From Pseudomonadota bacterium (GTDB lineage: Bacteria; Pseudomonadota; Gammaproteobacteria; Burkholderiales; Burkholderiaceae_C), in contig JAEWIF010000052.1 of NCBI GenBank assembly GCA_023387335.1, positions 62,001 to 126,000 of the forward strand: a stretch of DNA of 64,000 nucleotides, read 5' to 3'. The position numbers were made by a program, and so were the translations under genes. Below, in pieces: positions 42,843 to 52,303 of the stretch (position 1 is the stretch's first letter; every line of letters begins with the position of its first letter). The notes below the pieces were generated by a model that saw nothing but the letters and a program-made list of their open reading frames with translations, made no database searches and was not told the DNA's origin.

Positions 42843-43814
42843 TCATTCGCCCCCGACGATCTTGCGCTCGCGCACGATGGCGCCCCACTGCGCCGATTCC
42901 TTGCGCATGAATTCGGCGAGCTCGGTGCGCGTGGTCGGGTGCGGCGCCAGGCCGTGTTTGGTGAGGTAGTCGCGCACCTCGGGCATGCGCAGCACCTTCA
43001 CGATCTCCTGGTTGTAGCGGTCCAGCAGCGGCGCGGGCATCTTCGCCGGGCCGACGAACGCATACCAGTTCAGCGCCTCGAAGCCCGCCAGCCCCTGCTC
43101 GGCGACGGTGGGCACGTTGGGCAGGTGCGGCGGCCGCGTCAGGCCGGTGGTGGCCAGCGCGCGCACCTTGCCCGATTCGATGTGCGGCAGCGCGGTCGGC
43201 GGCGCGGCGAAGTAGCCGGTGAAGCGATTGGCCAGCAGGTCGGGCATGGCGGCGGAGCCGCCCTTGTACGGCACGTGCAGCATCTGCGCGCCGATCTGCT
43301 TGGCGAACAGCTCGCCCGTCAGGTGCGAGGCCGAGCCCGGCCCGGTGGAAGCGTAGCTCACCGCGTCCGGCGCCTTCTTCGCCATCGCGATGAACTCGGC
43401 CAGCGTCTTCGGGCCCTGCTCCGTGTTCACCACCAGCACGCTCGGGAAGTAGACGCCGCCGGTGATCGGTGCCAGGTCCTTGAACGGGTCGTACGGCAGC
43501 TTCATCATGTGCGGCGCGATGGTCAGCGGACCGATCGAGCCCAGCAGGATCAGGCTGCCGTCCGCCGGGCCCTGCGCCACCTGCTGGTGCGCGATGTTGC
43601 CGCCCGCGCCCGCCTTGTTCTCCACCACGATCGACTGGCCGATGTTCTCCGCCAGGTGCTTGGCGATCAGTCGCGCGGCGCCGTCCGCCGCGCCGCCCGG
43701 GGCGAAGCCGACCAGCAGCGTGATCGGGCGCTTGGGCGGGAACTCCTGGGCCGCAGCGGGCCCGGCGGCGGCGGCGAGCGCGGCGAGCAGGAGGAGATGT
43801 CGGCGATGGATCAT
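42843..43814 (-). CDS. Bug-family solute-binding protein divergent from tcuAB
   Basis: A 323-residue exported protein with signal peptide (ending near PAAAQEFP). Bug motifs: KRPITLLVGFAPGGAADGAAR, ENKAGAGGNIAHQ and LHVPYKGGSAAMPDL. It is divergent from tcuA with a 112-bp gap, so it probably takes up tricarballylate or a related tricarboxylate for TcuAB. The classical TcuC permease is absent from the window. Confidence 0.9.
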   Translation of the reverse strand: MIHRRHLLLLAALAAAAGPAAAQEFPPKRPITLLVGFAPGGAADGAARLIAKHLAENIGQSIVVENKAGAGGNIAHQQVAQGPADGSLILLGSIGPLTIAPHMMKLPYDPFKDLAPITGGVYFPSVLVVNTEQGPKTLAEFIAMAKKAPDAVSYASTGPGSASHLTGELFAKQIGAQMLHVPYKGGSAAMPDLLANRFTGYFAAPPTALPHIESGKVRALATTGLTRPPHLPNVPTVAEQGLAGFEALNWYAFVGPAKMPAPLLDRYNQEIVKVLRMPEVRDYLTKHGLAPHPTTRTELAEFMRKESAQWGAIVRERKIVGGE

Positions 43815-43906
43815 GGTGTTCTCGTGGATGGGAAAGTGCGGGCAGCGTACCGGGCGCGCGCCTCGGAGGGCAACGAGGAGAACCCTCGATCAGCCGTACC
43901 GCGCGA

Positions 43907-43922
43907 CCGCATTACAGTGCGG
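43907..43922. repeat. Inverted repeat at the tcuA start
   Basis: CCGCA-TTACAG-TGCGG has perfect 5-bp arms and ends 4 bp before the tcuA ATG. It overlaps the place where a ribosome site would be, so it could be an operator or an RNA stem limiting translation. Confidence 0.45.
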
Positions 43923-43926
43923 CACG

Positions 43927-45321
43927 ATGCAAGATGTCCTGGTGATCGGCGGCGGCAACGCCGCGCTCTGCGCCGCGCTCATGGCCCGCGAGGCCGGGGC
44001 CCGCGTCCAGGTGCTGGAGGCCTCGCCGCGCGAGTGGCGGGGCGGCAACTCGCAGCACGTCCGCAACCTGCGCTGCATGCACGACGAGCCGCAGGACGTG
44101 CTGGTGGACGCCTACCCCGAGGAAGAGTTCTGGCAGGACCTCCTCAAGGTCACCGGCGGCCAGACCGACGAGAAGCTGGCGCGGCTGGTGATCCGCGCCT
44201 CGTCCACCTGCCGGCCCTGGATGCGCAGGCACGGCGTGCGCTTCCAGCCTTCGCTGTCGGGCGCGCTGCACACGGCCCGCACCAACGCGTTCTTCATGGG
44301 CGGCGGCAAGGCGCTGGTCAACGCGTACTACCGAAGTGCTCAATCGCTCGGGGTCGACGTCGAGTACGACACGCCCGTCGACCGCATCGAGCTGGACGGC
44401 GACCGGTTCGTGGCCGCGTACAGCGGCTCGCGGCGCATCGAGGCCCGGGCCTGCGTGCTGGCCGCCGGCGGCTTCGAGTCCAACCGCGAATGGCTGCGCG
44501 AGGCCTGGGGCCGCAACGAGCGCGGCGAGTGGCCGGCCGACAACTTCCTGATCCGCGGCACGCGCTTCAACGAGGGCACGCTGCTGCGCTTCATGCTCGA
44601 TGCCGGCGCCGACCGCATCGGCGACCCCACCCAGGCGCACATGGTGGCGATCGACGCGCGCGCGCCGCTGTACGACGGCGGCATCTGCACCCGCATCGAC
44701 TGCGTCTCGCTCGGCATCGTGGTCAACGCCGACGCCGTGCGCTTCTACGACGAGGGCGAGGATTTCTGGCCCAAGCGCTACGCGATCTGGGGCCGGCTCG
44801 TCGCGCAGCAGCCGGGGCAGATCGCGTACTCGATCATCGACGCCAAGGCCGTGGGCCGCTTCATGCCGCCGGTGTTTCCCGGCGTCACGGCGGACAGCCT
44901 GCCGGAACTGGCGCGCAAGCTGGGGCTGGACGAAGCGCAATTCATGCGGACCGTGAACGCCTTCAACGCGGCCGTGCGGCCCGGCACCTTCGACCACGCG
45001 GCGCTGGACGACTGCATCACCGAGGGCCTCGCGCCCGCCAAGACGCACTGGGCCCGCAAGCTCGACACGCCGCCTTTCTACGGCTACGCGCTGCGCCCGG
45101 GCGTCACCTTCACCTACCTGGGCCTGCGCACCGACGAGACCGCCGCCGTGCACTTCGGCGGCAAGCCCAGCCCCAACCTGTTCGTGGCCGGCGAGATGAT
45201 GGCCGGCAACGTGCTGGGCAAGGGCTACACGGCCGGCGTGGGCATGAGCATTGGCACCGCCTTCGGCCGCATCGCGGGCACGCAGGCGGCGCGCGCGGCG
45301 CTGGGAGAGAACCATGCGTGA
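43927..45321 (+). CDS. tcuA: FAD-dependent tricarballylate dehydrogenase
   Basis: A 464-residue FAD-binding enzyme of the fumarate-reductase/succinate-dehydrogenase flavoprotein group. The Rossmann motif is DVLVIGGGNAALCAALMARE, followed by RGGNSQHVRNLRCMH and the C-terminal NLFVAGEMMAGNVLGKGYTAG typical of TcuA. In Salmonella TcuA oxidises tricarballylate to cis-aconitate, passing electrons to TcuB. Its end overlaps tcuB by 8 bp. The substrate could also be a related polycarboxylate. Confidence 0.88.
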   Translation: MQDVLVIGGGNAALCAALMAREAGARVQVLEASPREWRGGNSQHVRNLRCMHDEPQDVLVDAYPEEEFWQDLLKVTGGQTDEKLARLVIRASSTCRPWMRRHGVRFQPSLSGALHTARTNAFFMGGGKALVNAYYRSAQSLGVDVEYDTPVDRIELDGDRFVAAYSGSRRIEARACVLAAGGFESNREWLREAWGRNERGEWPADNFLIRGTRFNEGTLLRFMLDAGADRIGDPTQAHMVAIDARAPLYDGGICTRIDCVSLGIVVNADAVRFYDEGEDFWPKRYAIWGRLVAQQPGQIAYSIIDAKAVGRFMPPVFPGVTADSLPELARKLGLDEAQFMRTVNAFNAAVRPGTFDHAALDDCITEGLAPAKTHWARKLDTPPFYGYALRPGVTFTYLGLRTDETAAVHFGGKPSPNLFVAGEMMAGNVLGKGYTAGVGMSIGTAFGRIAGTQAARAALGENHA

Positions 45322-46474
45322 GATCGACTCGCTCGCCGACCAGGCCCGCGCGCTAGCGAACGGCCAGGCCCAGCTCGCTTCACAGGAGGCCGAGGTCGCC
45401 CGCGTGCTGCAGATCTGCAATGCCTGCCGCTACTGCGAAGGCTTCTGCGCCGTGTTCCCGGCGATGACGCGCCGGCTGGAGTTTCCCGCGGCCGACGCGC
45501 ACTACCTGGCCAACCTGTGCCACAACTGCGGCGCCTGCCTGCACGCCTGCCAGTACGCGCCGCCGCACGAGTTCGCGGTGAACGTGCCGCAGGCGATGGC
45601 GCGCACGCGGCTCACCACCTACGAGGCCTACGCGTGGCCCCGGGCTTTCGGCGCCGCGTACGAGCGCAACGGGCTGGTGCTCGCGATCGCGCTGGCGATC
45701 GGCCTGGCGCTGTTCCTCGCCCTCGGCGCGGCCGCCAACGGCTCGCTGTTCCAGGCGCCGGCCGGCGGCAACTTCTATTCGGTCTTCCCGCACAACCTCA
45801 TGGTCGGCGTGTTCGCGCCGGTGTTCCTCTTCGCCGTCTTCGCACTGGGCATGGGCGCGCGGCGCTTCTGGCGGTCGGAAGCGCCCGGTCCCGTCTCCGG
45901 GCCCGCGATCGCGGAGAGCCTGGGCCATGCCGCGCGCCTCACCTATCTCGACGGCGGCCACGGCGAAGGCTGCAACGAGGAAGGCGACCGCTTCACCCTG
46001 GCGCGCCGCCGCTGGCACCACTTCACCTTCTACGGTTTCCTGCTGTGCTTCGCCGCGACCTCGGTGGCCACGGTCTACCACTACGCATTCGGCTGGCAGG
46101 CGCCCTACGGCTTCGCCAGCCTGCCCAAGCTGTTGGGTGTCGTGGGCGGCCTCGGCCTGGTGGTCGGCATTGGGGGCCTCTGGCACCTCAACCGCCACCG
46201 CCATCCCGCGCACGGCGACGCGGCGCAGCGCCCGATGGACCGCGCGTTCATGGCATTGCTGTTCCTCACCGCGGCCAGCGGGCTGGTGCTGGCCGTGCTG
46301 CGCACGACGGCCGCGATGCCGCTGCTGCTGTGCCTGCACCTGGGCGCGGTGCTGGCGCTGTTCGCCACCCTGCCCTACGGCAAGTTCGCGCACGCGGTGT
46401 TCCGCGTGGCCGCCTTGCTGAAGTGGTCGGTGGAGAAGCGGCAGCCGAGCCGCCTGCAACTGGGCGACGACTGA
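45314..46474 (+). CDS. tcuB: TcuB, membrane electron-transfer protein for TcuA
   Basis: A 386-residue inner-membrane protein. The N-terminal part has two Cys clusters of [4Fe-4S] type (CNACRYCEGFC and CHNCGACLHACQ), and the rest has about six hydrophobic helices with His residues suited to heme b (RWHHFTFYGFLLCF and others). It should carry electrons from TcuA into the quinone pool. It was once named CitB for citrate use. It overlaps tcuA; no tcuC or tcuR gene follows. Confidence 0.9.
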   Translation: MREIDSLADQARALANGQAQLASQEAEVARVLQICNACRYCEGFCAVFPAMTRRLEFPAADAHYLANLCHNCGACLHACQYAPPHEFAVNVPQAMARTRLTTYEAYAWPRAFGAAYERNGLVLAIALAIGLALFLALGAAANGSLFQAPAGGNFYSVFPHNLMVGVFAPVFLFAVFALGMGARRFWRSEAPGPVSGPAIAESLGHAARLTYLDGGHGEGCNEEGDRFTLARRRWHHFTFYGFLLCFAATSVATVYHYAFGWQAPYGFASLPKLLGVVGGLGLVVGIGGLWHLNRHRHPAHGDAAQRPMDRAFMALLFLTAASGLVLAVLRTTAAMPLLLCLHLGAVLALFATLPYGKFAHAVFRVAALLKWSVEKRQPSRLQLGDD

Positions 46475-46541
46475 GGAGGTTCGCGCCCGTCCACGGATGA
46501 GCTGACCGTCCCCTAGACTGTTCGGCAACACACCAACGACG

Positions 46542-48914
46542 ATGGACACCTCACCTGACGACCGGCCGGCTTTCCTGCGCGGCGGCGGCGAACTCGCCGA
46601 CCTGATCGCCGCGTACGACTGGCGGCGCACCGCGCTGGGCCCGATCGAAGGCTGGCCCTCGCACGTGCGCCACACGGTGGCCATCATGCTGCGCGCCAAG
46701 CTGCCCATGGTGGCGCTGTTCGGCGAGCCGGGCGTGATGATCTACAACGACGAGTACTCGGTCTTCGCGGGCGGACGCCATCCGAAGCTGCTGGGCTCGC
46801 CGGTGCGCGAAGGCTGGCCCGAGGTCGCCGACTTCAACGACAACGTGATGCGCGTCGGCCTGGCCGGCGGAACGCTGAGCTACCAGGACCAGGAACTGAC
46901 GCTGCATCGCAAGGGCGAGCCCGAGCAGGTCTGGATGAACCTGGACTACTCGCCCATCCTGGACGACGACGGCAAGCCGGCCGCCGTGCTGGCGATCGTG
47001 GTGGAGACCTCGGCCAAGGTGCGCGCGGAGCGCCGCATCGCCCGGCATCGCGCCCACCTGCACCAGATGTTCCAGCAGGCGCCGGGGTTCATCTGCATCC
47101 TGGAGGGACCGGACCACGTCTTCCAGTTCAGCAACCGCGCCTACAAGAGCCTGTTCGGGCGCGACGTCGACGGCAGGACGGCGCGCGAGGCTTTCCCGGA
47201 CCTGGTCGGCCAGGGGTTCTTCGAGCTGCTGGACGACGTGTACCGCAGCGGCGAGCCCTTCCGCGCGCAGGCCCTGCCCATCACCGTCACGGCGGAGCAG
47301 TCGCCGCGGCAGCTGTACCTGAACTTCGTGTACCAGCCCCTCTTCGACGAGGCCGGCCAGGTGACGGGCATCTTCGTGGAGGGCTTCGACGTCACCGAGA
47401 CCGTGCGCGCCTACGAGGACCTGCAGCGCACGCGCGACTGGCTGCAGGACGGCCTGCAGGCCGCGCAGATGGTGGCCTTCGAATGGCACTTCGGCACGGA
47501 CCTGGTGCGCTACTCGCAGAACTGCCTGCAAGTGCTCGGCTACGCCGACGGCACGCCGGAGGCTGGATGGAGTTCCATCCACCCCGAGGATCGCCCGCGC
47601 CTCGAGGAGGCGATAGCCACCGCGCGGCGCACGCTGGGGGCGTACCAGGTCGTGACCCGGCGCATCCGGCCCGACGACCGGGAACTGATGTGGGCCGACA
47701 CGCGCGGGCGGGTCTACGCCGACGGCCAGGGCGAGGCCGCGTACATGCGCGGGATCATCATCGACGTCTCGGAGCGCGTCCGTTCCGAGCAGGCGCTGAC
47801 CGAGGCCAACCGCCGCAAGGACGAATTCCTGGCCATGCTCGCGCACGAGCTGCGCAACCCGCTCGCCCCGATCGCCACCGCCAGCGAAGTGCTGGCGCGC
47901 TCGGCCGACAAGGAAAAGGTGGTGCGCCAGTTCAGCGACGTGATCCGGCGCCAGGTCGGCCACATGCGGCACCTGGTGGACGACCTGCTCGACGTCTCGC
48001 GGGTGACGCGCGGGCTGATCGAGCTGCAGCAGGACACCGTGGACCTGAAGTCCGTGGTGAACAGCGCCGTCGAGCAGGCGCGGCCGCTGATCGACGCCCG
48101 CCAGCACGAGCTGTCGACCCTGTTCCCGGCCGAGGACGTGCAGGTGCTCGGCGACCGCACCCGGCTCGTGCAGATCCTGGTCAACCTGCTGACCAACGCC
48201 TCCAAGTACACGCCGCCGGGCGGCCGCGTCGGCATCTCGCTCACGCGGGAGCACGGCCGCGCGCGGATCGCCGTCACCGACTCCGGCGTCGGCATCGAGC
48301 CCGAACTGCTGCCGCACGTGTTCGAGCTCTTCGCGCAGGGCCAGCGCACGCCGGACCGGACGCAGGGCGGCCTGGGCATCGGGCTGGCGCTGGTGCGGGC
48401 GCTGGTGGCGCTGCATCGCGGCGAGGTGCACGCGGACAGCGCCGGCCGGGGCCAGGGCAGCCGGTTCACCGTCTCGCTGCCCGCCCTCGCCTCGCAAGCC
48501 GTGCGGCGCGAGGGAGAGCCGCTGCCGGTGGACGGTGACGTGAGGCCGCTGCGCATCCTCGTCACCGACGACAACGCCGACGCCGCGGAAACCCTGGCCT
48601 CGCTGCTGGAGATGGACTCGCACACGGTGCGGATCTGCTACGACGCCGCGCAGGCGCTGCGCGCCGTCGACGAGGAGATCCCCGACGTGTGCATCCTGGA
48701 CGTCGGCCTGCCCGACCTGACGGGGACCGAACTGGCCCGCCGGCTGCGCGCGCGGCCCGGGATGCGGGACACGCTGCTCATCGCGCTGACCGGCTACGGC
48801 CAGCCCCACGACCGCGAGGCCACCAAGGCGGCCGGCTTCGACCACCATGAGGTCAAGCCGATGGACGTGCACACGCTGCGCGCCCTGCTGGCGCGGTATT
48901 CAGGTCGCGGCTGA
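46542..48914 (+). CDS. Hybrid histidine kinase with PAS domains and receiver
   Basis: A 790-residue cytoplasmic sensor kinase without transmembrane segments. PAS-like domains lie at about 30-160, 170-290 and 305-415 (the last preceding the IIIDVSERVRSEQ linker). The phospho-acceptor His is H435 (AMLAHELRNPL), the N-box is NLLTNASKY (N552), G-boxes are TDSGVGIEP and GGLGIGLAL, and a C-terminal receiver (about 668-785) has D720 in CILDVGLPD. The receiver may be a phosphosink or self-regulator. No cognate output regulator is adjacent; its signal is unknown. It overlaps the convergent small gene by 15 bp. Confidence 0.92.
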   Translation: MDTSPDDRPAFLRGGGELADLIAAYDWRRTALGPIEGWPSHVRHTVAIMLRAKLPMVALFGEPGVMIYNDEYSVFAGGRHPKLLGSPVREGWPEVADFNDNVMRVGLAGGTLSYQDQELTLHRKGEPEQVWMNLDYSPILDDDGKPAAVLAIVVETSAKVRAERRIARHRAHLHQMFQQAPGFICILEGPDHVFQFSNRAYKSLFGRDVDGRTAREAFPDLVGQGFFELLDDVYRSGEPFRAQALPITVTAEQSPRQLYLNFVYQPLFDEAGQVTGIFVEGFDVTETVRAYEDLQRTRDWLQDGLQAAQMVAFEWHFGTDLVRYSQNCLQVLGYADGTPEAGWSSIHPEDRPRLEEAIATARRTLGAYQVVTRRIRPDDRELMWADTRGRVYADGQGEAAYMRGIIIDVSERVRSEQALTEANRRKDEFLAMLAHELRNPLAPIATASEVLARSADKEKVVRQFSDVIRRQVGHMRHLVDDLLDVSRVTRGLIELQQDTVDLKSVVNSAVEQARPLIDARQHELSTLFPAEDVQVLGDRTRLVQILVNLLTNASKYTPPGGRVGISLTREHGRARIAVTDSGVGIEPELLPHVFELFAQGQRTPDRTQGGLGIGLALVRALVALHRGEVHADSAGRGQGSRFTVSLPALASQAVRREGEPLPVDGDVRPLRILVTDDNADAAETLASLLEMDSHTVRICYDAAQALRAVDEEIPDVCILDVGLPDLTGTELARRLRARPGMRDTLLIALTGYGQPHDREATKAAGFDHHEVKPMDVHTLRALLARYSGRG

Positions 48915-49139
48915 GCTCATCCGGCCGAGAAGGAACGCTTCGCCCTTCCCGGTGGGCCGCACCCACTCGACGCCGTCCGGGTCCCGGCTGCAGACCAGCA
49001 GGCCGCGGCCGGTGGCCTCTTCCCAGACGGGCAGGCGCGGACAGGAGGTCTTCCACGCGTCCATCACTTCCGTGTAGCGGCGACGCTTGCCGACCCACGC
49101 GACGAGGTCGGACACCAAAGGCTCGAGCGGATCGGTCAT
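48900..49139 (-). CDS. Hypothetical 79-residue protein
   Basis: A small cytosolic protein starting MTDPLEPLVSDLVAWVGKR, chosen because CCAGGAGCCGCCC precedes this ATG. The middle contains WKTSCPRLPVWEEA. No family recognised. The long open frame upstream is not a gene. It converges on the histidine kinase gene. Confidence 0.6.
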   Translation of the reverse strand: MTDPLEPLVSDLVAWVGKRRRYTEVMDAWKTSCPRLPVWEEATGRGLLVCSRDPDGVEWVRPTGKGEAFLLGRMSSAAT

Positions 49140-49268
49140 GGGCGGCTCCTGGTGGCGGGGACACGATACGCCTCGACGACCCGGAAGAGCAGAAGATGCC
49201 TGCGCTCGAGTTGATCCCCACGATCCATTGGAGTACACAAGCAGCCTTGTTCCCGAGGAGACCGCGCC

Positions 49269-49943
49269 ATGAAGCTTTACTGCCATCCTGGTTCCACCAC
49301 CTCCCGCACCGTCATGCTGTTCTCGGCCGAAGCGGGGATCCCGCTGGAGCTGCAGGTCGTCGACCTGTTCACCGGAGAGCAGTACCAGCCCGCGTACGAG
49401 GCCGTCAATCCCAACCACCTGGTGCCCGTGCTCGAGGACGAGGGCTTTCGCCTCACGGAGAGCTCCTCCATCCTCAAGTACCTGGCGGAGAAGACCGGGT
49501 CGCCCGCGTACCCGAAGGACCTGAAGCAGCGTGCGCGCGTGAACGAGGCGATGGACTGGGTGAACACGCAGCTGAACCGGGACTACTGCTACGGCTTCGT
49601 GTACCCGCAGATCTTCGGCTTCCACAAGCGGCGCAGCGACGAAGCGCACCAGGCGCAGCTCGAGTGGGGGCGCGAGCGCGCGCAAGGCTGGCTGAAGGTG
49701 CTGGACGGCCACTTCCTCGGGCGCGGCAAGCCTTACCTGTGCGGCGACTCGATCACCCTCGCGGACTACTTCGCGGCGCCCTTCGTGCATGTCGGCGAGC
49801 TGACCGGCAGCGACCTCGCGGCCTGGCCGAACGTCGCGGCCTGGCTGGGCCGGCTGAAGGCGTTGCCGAACTGGAACCGCACGTTCGAGGCCATCACGGC
49901 CTACGGCGCCTCGCTCAAGGGCCAGCCGATGGTGGCCGTGTGA
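49269..49943 (+). CDS. Glutathione S-transferase
   Basis: A 224-residue GST. The thioredoxin-like N-domain (about 1-80) has MKLYCHPGSTTSRTVMLF with the active Ser/Tyr region and ESSSILKYLAEK, the glutathione-binding Glu-Ser motif. The helical C-domain has SITLADYFAAPFVHVG. It resembles theta-type GSTs. GAGGAGACCGCGCC precedes the ATG. It is followed after 4 bp by a VOC gene, likely in one transcript; joint detoxification is possible. Confidence 0.92.
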   Translation: MKLYCHPGSTTSRTVMLFSAEAGIPLELQVVDLFTGEQYQPAYEAVNPNHLVPVLEDEGFRLTESSSILKYLAEKTGSPAYPKDLKQRARVNEAMDWVNTQLNRDYCYGFVYPQIFGFHKRRSDEAHQAQLEWGRERAQGWLKVLDGHFLGRGKPYLCGDSITLADYFAAPFVHVGELTGSDLAAWPNVAAWLGRLKALPNWNRTFEAITAYGASLKGQPMVAV

Positions 49944-49947
49944 CGCC

Positions 49948-50457
49948 ATGATCCGCAAGCTGCACCACGCCGCGTACCGCTGCCGCAACTCCGAGGAGAC
50001 GCGCCGGTTCTACGAGGATTTCCTCGGCCTGGCGTTCGCGGGCGTGCTGGAGATCGGCCAGACCAAGACCGGCCGCGAAACCGAGACGCTGCACACCTTC
50101 TACCGGATGGACGACGGCTCCTTCCTCGCCTTCTTCGAAGCGCCGGACATGCCCTTCGAGTTCAAGCCGCAGCACGACTTCGACCTGCACATCGCCCTCG
50201 AGGTGGACCCGCAGGTGCTGCCCGCCATGTTCGAGGAGGGAAAGCGCCGGGGCATCGAGACGCGCGGCGTCTCCGACCACGGATTCATCCATTCGATCTA
50301 CTTTCGCGATCCGAACGGCTACGTGGTGGAACTCTGCGCGCGGACGGCGGGGCACGACGAGGCCATGGATCCCTCGGCCAACGACGCGAGGCGACGACTG
50401 GAGGACTGGAACAGTCGCAGCGCCGCCGCGGGCCTGAGGCAAACGTCACCTCCCTGA
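49948..50457 (+). CDS. VOC-family (glyoxalase/bleomycin-resistance) protein
   Basis: A 169-residue protein. MIRKLHHAAYRCRNSEETRRF opens the first beta-alpha-beta-beta-beta unit (read as MIRKLHHAAYRC and RNSEETRRF) with a metal His; HTFYRMDDGSFLAFFE and DFDLHIALEV, SIYFRDPNGYVVELC give further metal ligands (His, Glu). It is a complete VOC unit with a predicted divalent-metal site. It sits directly after the GST gene. A lyase or dioxygenase role is undetermined. Confidence 0.85.
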   Translation: MIRKLHHAAYRCRNSEETRRFYEDFLGLAFAGVLEIGQTKTGRETETLHTFYRMDDGSFLAFFEAPDMPFEFKPQHDFDLHIALEVDPQVLPAMFEEGKRRGIETRGVSDHGFIHSIYFRDPNGYVVELCARTAGHDEAMDPSANDARRRLEDWNSRSAAAGLRQTSPP

Positions 50458-50507
50458 AAGCGATCCGCCCGGGTCTCGCGCGACAATCCCTCCACTAGGG
50501 GGGAAGT

Positions 50508-51260
50508 TTGTCTCTGAGGACCTCTGTCGCATCGCTCCGCGCCGACGCGATGGCCATCGTGCGCCGGCCCATGTTCCGCGAAGGGGCCGTCGAGGCCATG
50601 CCGATGGCATTCGGCCTCGCCGCGTGGGGCCTGGTCGCCGGGGTGGCGATGGCCAAGAGCGGGATGGGCGTGCCGCTCGCGATCCTGATGTCGCTCCTGG
50701 TCTACGCCGGCTCCGCGCAGATCGCGGCGCTGCCGCTGATCGCGTCCGGTGCGCCGGTCTGGGTGGTCTGGGCCACCACGCTGTGCGTCTGCCTGCGGTT
50801 CATGGCGTTCAGCTTCCACTACCGCCCGTATTTCGCGCACCTGCCGCGCGGTCAGCGCATCGGGCTCAGCTTCATGATGGGCGACACCACCTTCGCGCTC
50901 TTCATCCGCCGCTTCCCCGAGCCGGTGCCGGGGCCGAGGTACGAGGACTATTTCCTGGGCACCTCGCTCGTCACCTTCGGCGTGTGGCAGCTGGCCATCA
51001 TCGTCGGCATCGTCGCGGGCGCCGGCATCCCGACGTCCTGGGGCCTCGGCTTCGCGGGCACGATGGCGCTGCTCGCCCTCACCTGTACCCAGCTGCGCAA
51101 TCCCATCACCTGGGTGGCCGCGGTCGTCGCCAGCTGCGCCGCCGTGGCGGCGTATGCGCTGCCCCTGAAGCTGAACATCCTGGTCGCCATCGCCGCCGCC
51201 GTCGCCATCGGCGTGCTGGCCGATCGCGCGCAGGCCTTCCGCGCGGGAGGCAAGTCGTGA
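50508..51260 (+). CDS. azlC: AzlC-family branched-chain amino acid exporter, large subunit
   Basis: A 250-residue membrane protein with the AzlC pattern: FREGAVEAMPMAFGLAAWG, LLVYAGSAQIAALPL, and GDTTFALFIRRFP. The larger subunit of a two-part exporter for branched-chain amino acids or analogues such as azaleucine. The start is TTG following GGGGGGAAG; an ATG 14 codons later (50550) is the alternative. It overlaps azlD by 4 bp. Confidence 0.88.
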   Translation: MSLRTSVASLRADAMAIVRRPMFREGAVEAMPMAFGLAAWGLVAGVAMAKSGMGVPLAILMSLLVYAGSAQIAALPLIASGAPVWVVWATTLCVCLRFMAFSFHYRPYFAHLPRGQRIGLSFMMGDTTFALFIRRFPEPVPGPRYEDYFLGTSLVTFGVWQLAIIVGIVAGAGIPTSWGLGFAGTMALLALTCTQLRNPITWVAAVVASCAAVAAYALPLKLNILVAIAAAVAIGVLADRAQAFRAGGKS

Positions 51261-51586
51261 GCGCGCTGGAAATCTTCATCACGACGATCGGCATGGGCCT
51301 GATCACGCTGGCCTGCCGAGCGTTCTTCCTGCTGCCGAAGGAAGACCTGCCGATGCCGCACTGGCTGCGCGAGGGCCTGCGCTACGCACCGATCGCCGCC
51401 CTCGCGGCGGTCGTCGCGCCGGAGCTGGTGCTGACGCAGGGCCACCTGATCGACACCTGGCGCGATGCGCGCATCTTCGGTGCGCTGGCGGGGCTGGCGT
51501 TCTATGCGTGGCGGCGGAGTCTGTTCGGGACGATCGTCTGTGGGACGGGGGTGATGCTGGGGTTGAGGTTCGGGTTGGGTTGGTAG
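51257..51586 (+). CDS. azlD: AzlD-family branched-chain amino acid exporter, small subunit
   Basis: A 109-residue membrane protein with about four hydrophobic helices and the motif RAFFLLPKEDLPMPHWLREGLRYAPIAALAA, cited in parts (RAFFLLPKEDLPMP, HWLREGLRYAPIAALAA). It starts at GTG overlapping the azlC stop. The pair forms an AzlCD exporter. Confidence 0.87.
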   Translation: MSALEIFITTIGMGLITLACRAFFLLPKEDLPMPHWLREGLRYAPIAALAAVVAPELVLTQGHLIDTWRDARIFGALAGLAFYAWRRSLFGTIVCGTGVMLGLRFGLGW

Positions 51587-51593
51587 CAAAGAG

Positions 51594-52295
51594 CTACTGA
51601 TCCCGCACCACCCCCGCCGCCCGCAACCGCGCCAACACCTGCCGCACCATCTCGTCGCAGCGCACCCCCATGAAGTCGTGCACGCCGCAGAGCGCCGCTT
51701 CACCCGTCCCGTCCAGATACCGGCGCAGCATGGCGCGGGCGCGCAGGTAGCGGGTCTTCACCACGTCCTGTGACACGCTCAGGCTCGCGGCCGTGTCCTC
51801 CACGCTCAGGTCGGCGACGGCGCGCAGGATGAAGACGCAGCGGTAGATCGGCGGCAGCAGATCGATGGCGGCCTCCAGCCGTTGCCGCAACTCGTTGCGC
51901 GAGGCCGTCGCCTCGGGGGTGTGGTCGTCGGCCATGGCGCTCTCCTCGTGGAACAGGAGGCCCTCGTCCAGGAACACGACCTTCCCGAGCTTGCGCTGCC
52001 GGCCCAGCGCCTGGTTGATGACGATGCGCGTGAGCCAGGTGCCCAGGCTCGCGTCGCCGCGAAAGGCGTCCAGCGCGAGGAAGGCGGACAGGTAGCCCTC
52101 CTGCACCGCGTCCTGCGCCTCCGCGTCGTCGGCCAGGATGCCGCGCGCGGCGCGGAACAGCAGGCGGTTGTAGCGGCGCATCAGCTGCGCGAAGGCATCG
52201 GCCTGGCCGGCGCGCAGGCGCGCCAGCAGTTCCAGGTCGATGTCGCCGGGGCCGGCCGCGTCGCCTTGGGCGACCTCCCGTGCCAACTGGGCCAT
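51594..52295 (-). CDS. ECF-family RNA polymerase sigma factor
   Basis: A 233-residue sigma factor. Region 2 (about 25-95) includes RRYNRLLFRAARGILADDAEAQDAVQE, given as RRYNRLLFRAARG and ILADDAEAQDAVQE, and region 4 (about 145-200) has LLPPIYRCVFILRAVADLS with SVSQDVVKTRYLRAR. A C-terminal extension of about 35 residues contains CGVHDFMGVRCDEM, a Cys-His-Cys set that could bind metal. AGGAGGCGAG precedes the ATG. It is the second gene after a di-heme cytochrome; no anti-sigma gene is adjacent. Confidence 0.9.
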   Translation of the reverse strand: MAQLAREVAQGDAAGPGDIDLELLARLRAGQADAFAQLMRRYNRLLFRAARGILADDAEAQDAVQEGYLSAFLALDAFRGDASLGTWLTRIVINQALGRQRKLGKVVFLDEGLLFHEESAMADDHTPEATASRNELRQRLEAAIDLLPPIYRCVFILRAVADLSVEDTAASLSVSQDVVKTRYLRARAMLRRYLDGTGEAALCGVHDFMGVRCDEMVRQVLARLRAAGVVRDQ

Positions 52296-52303
52296 CTCGC
52301 CTC

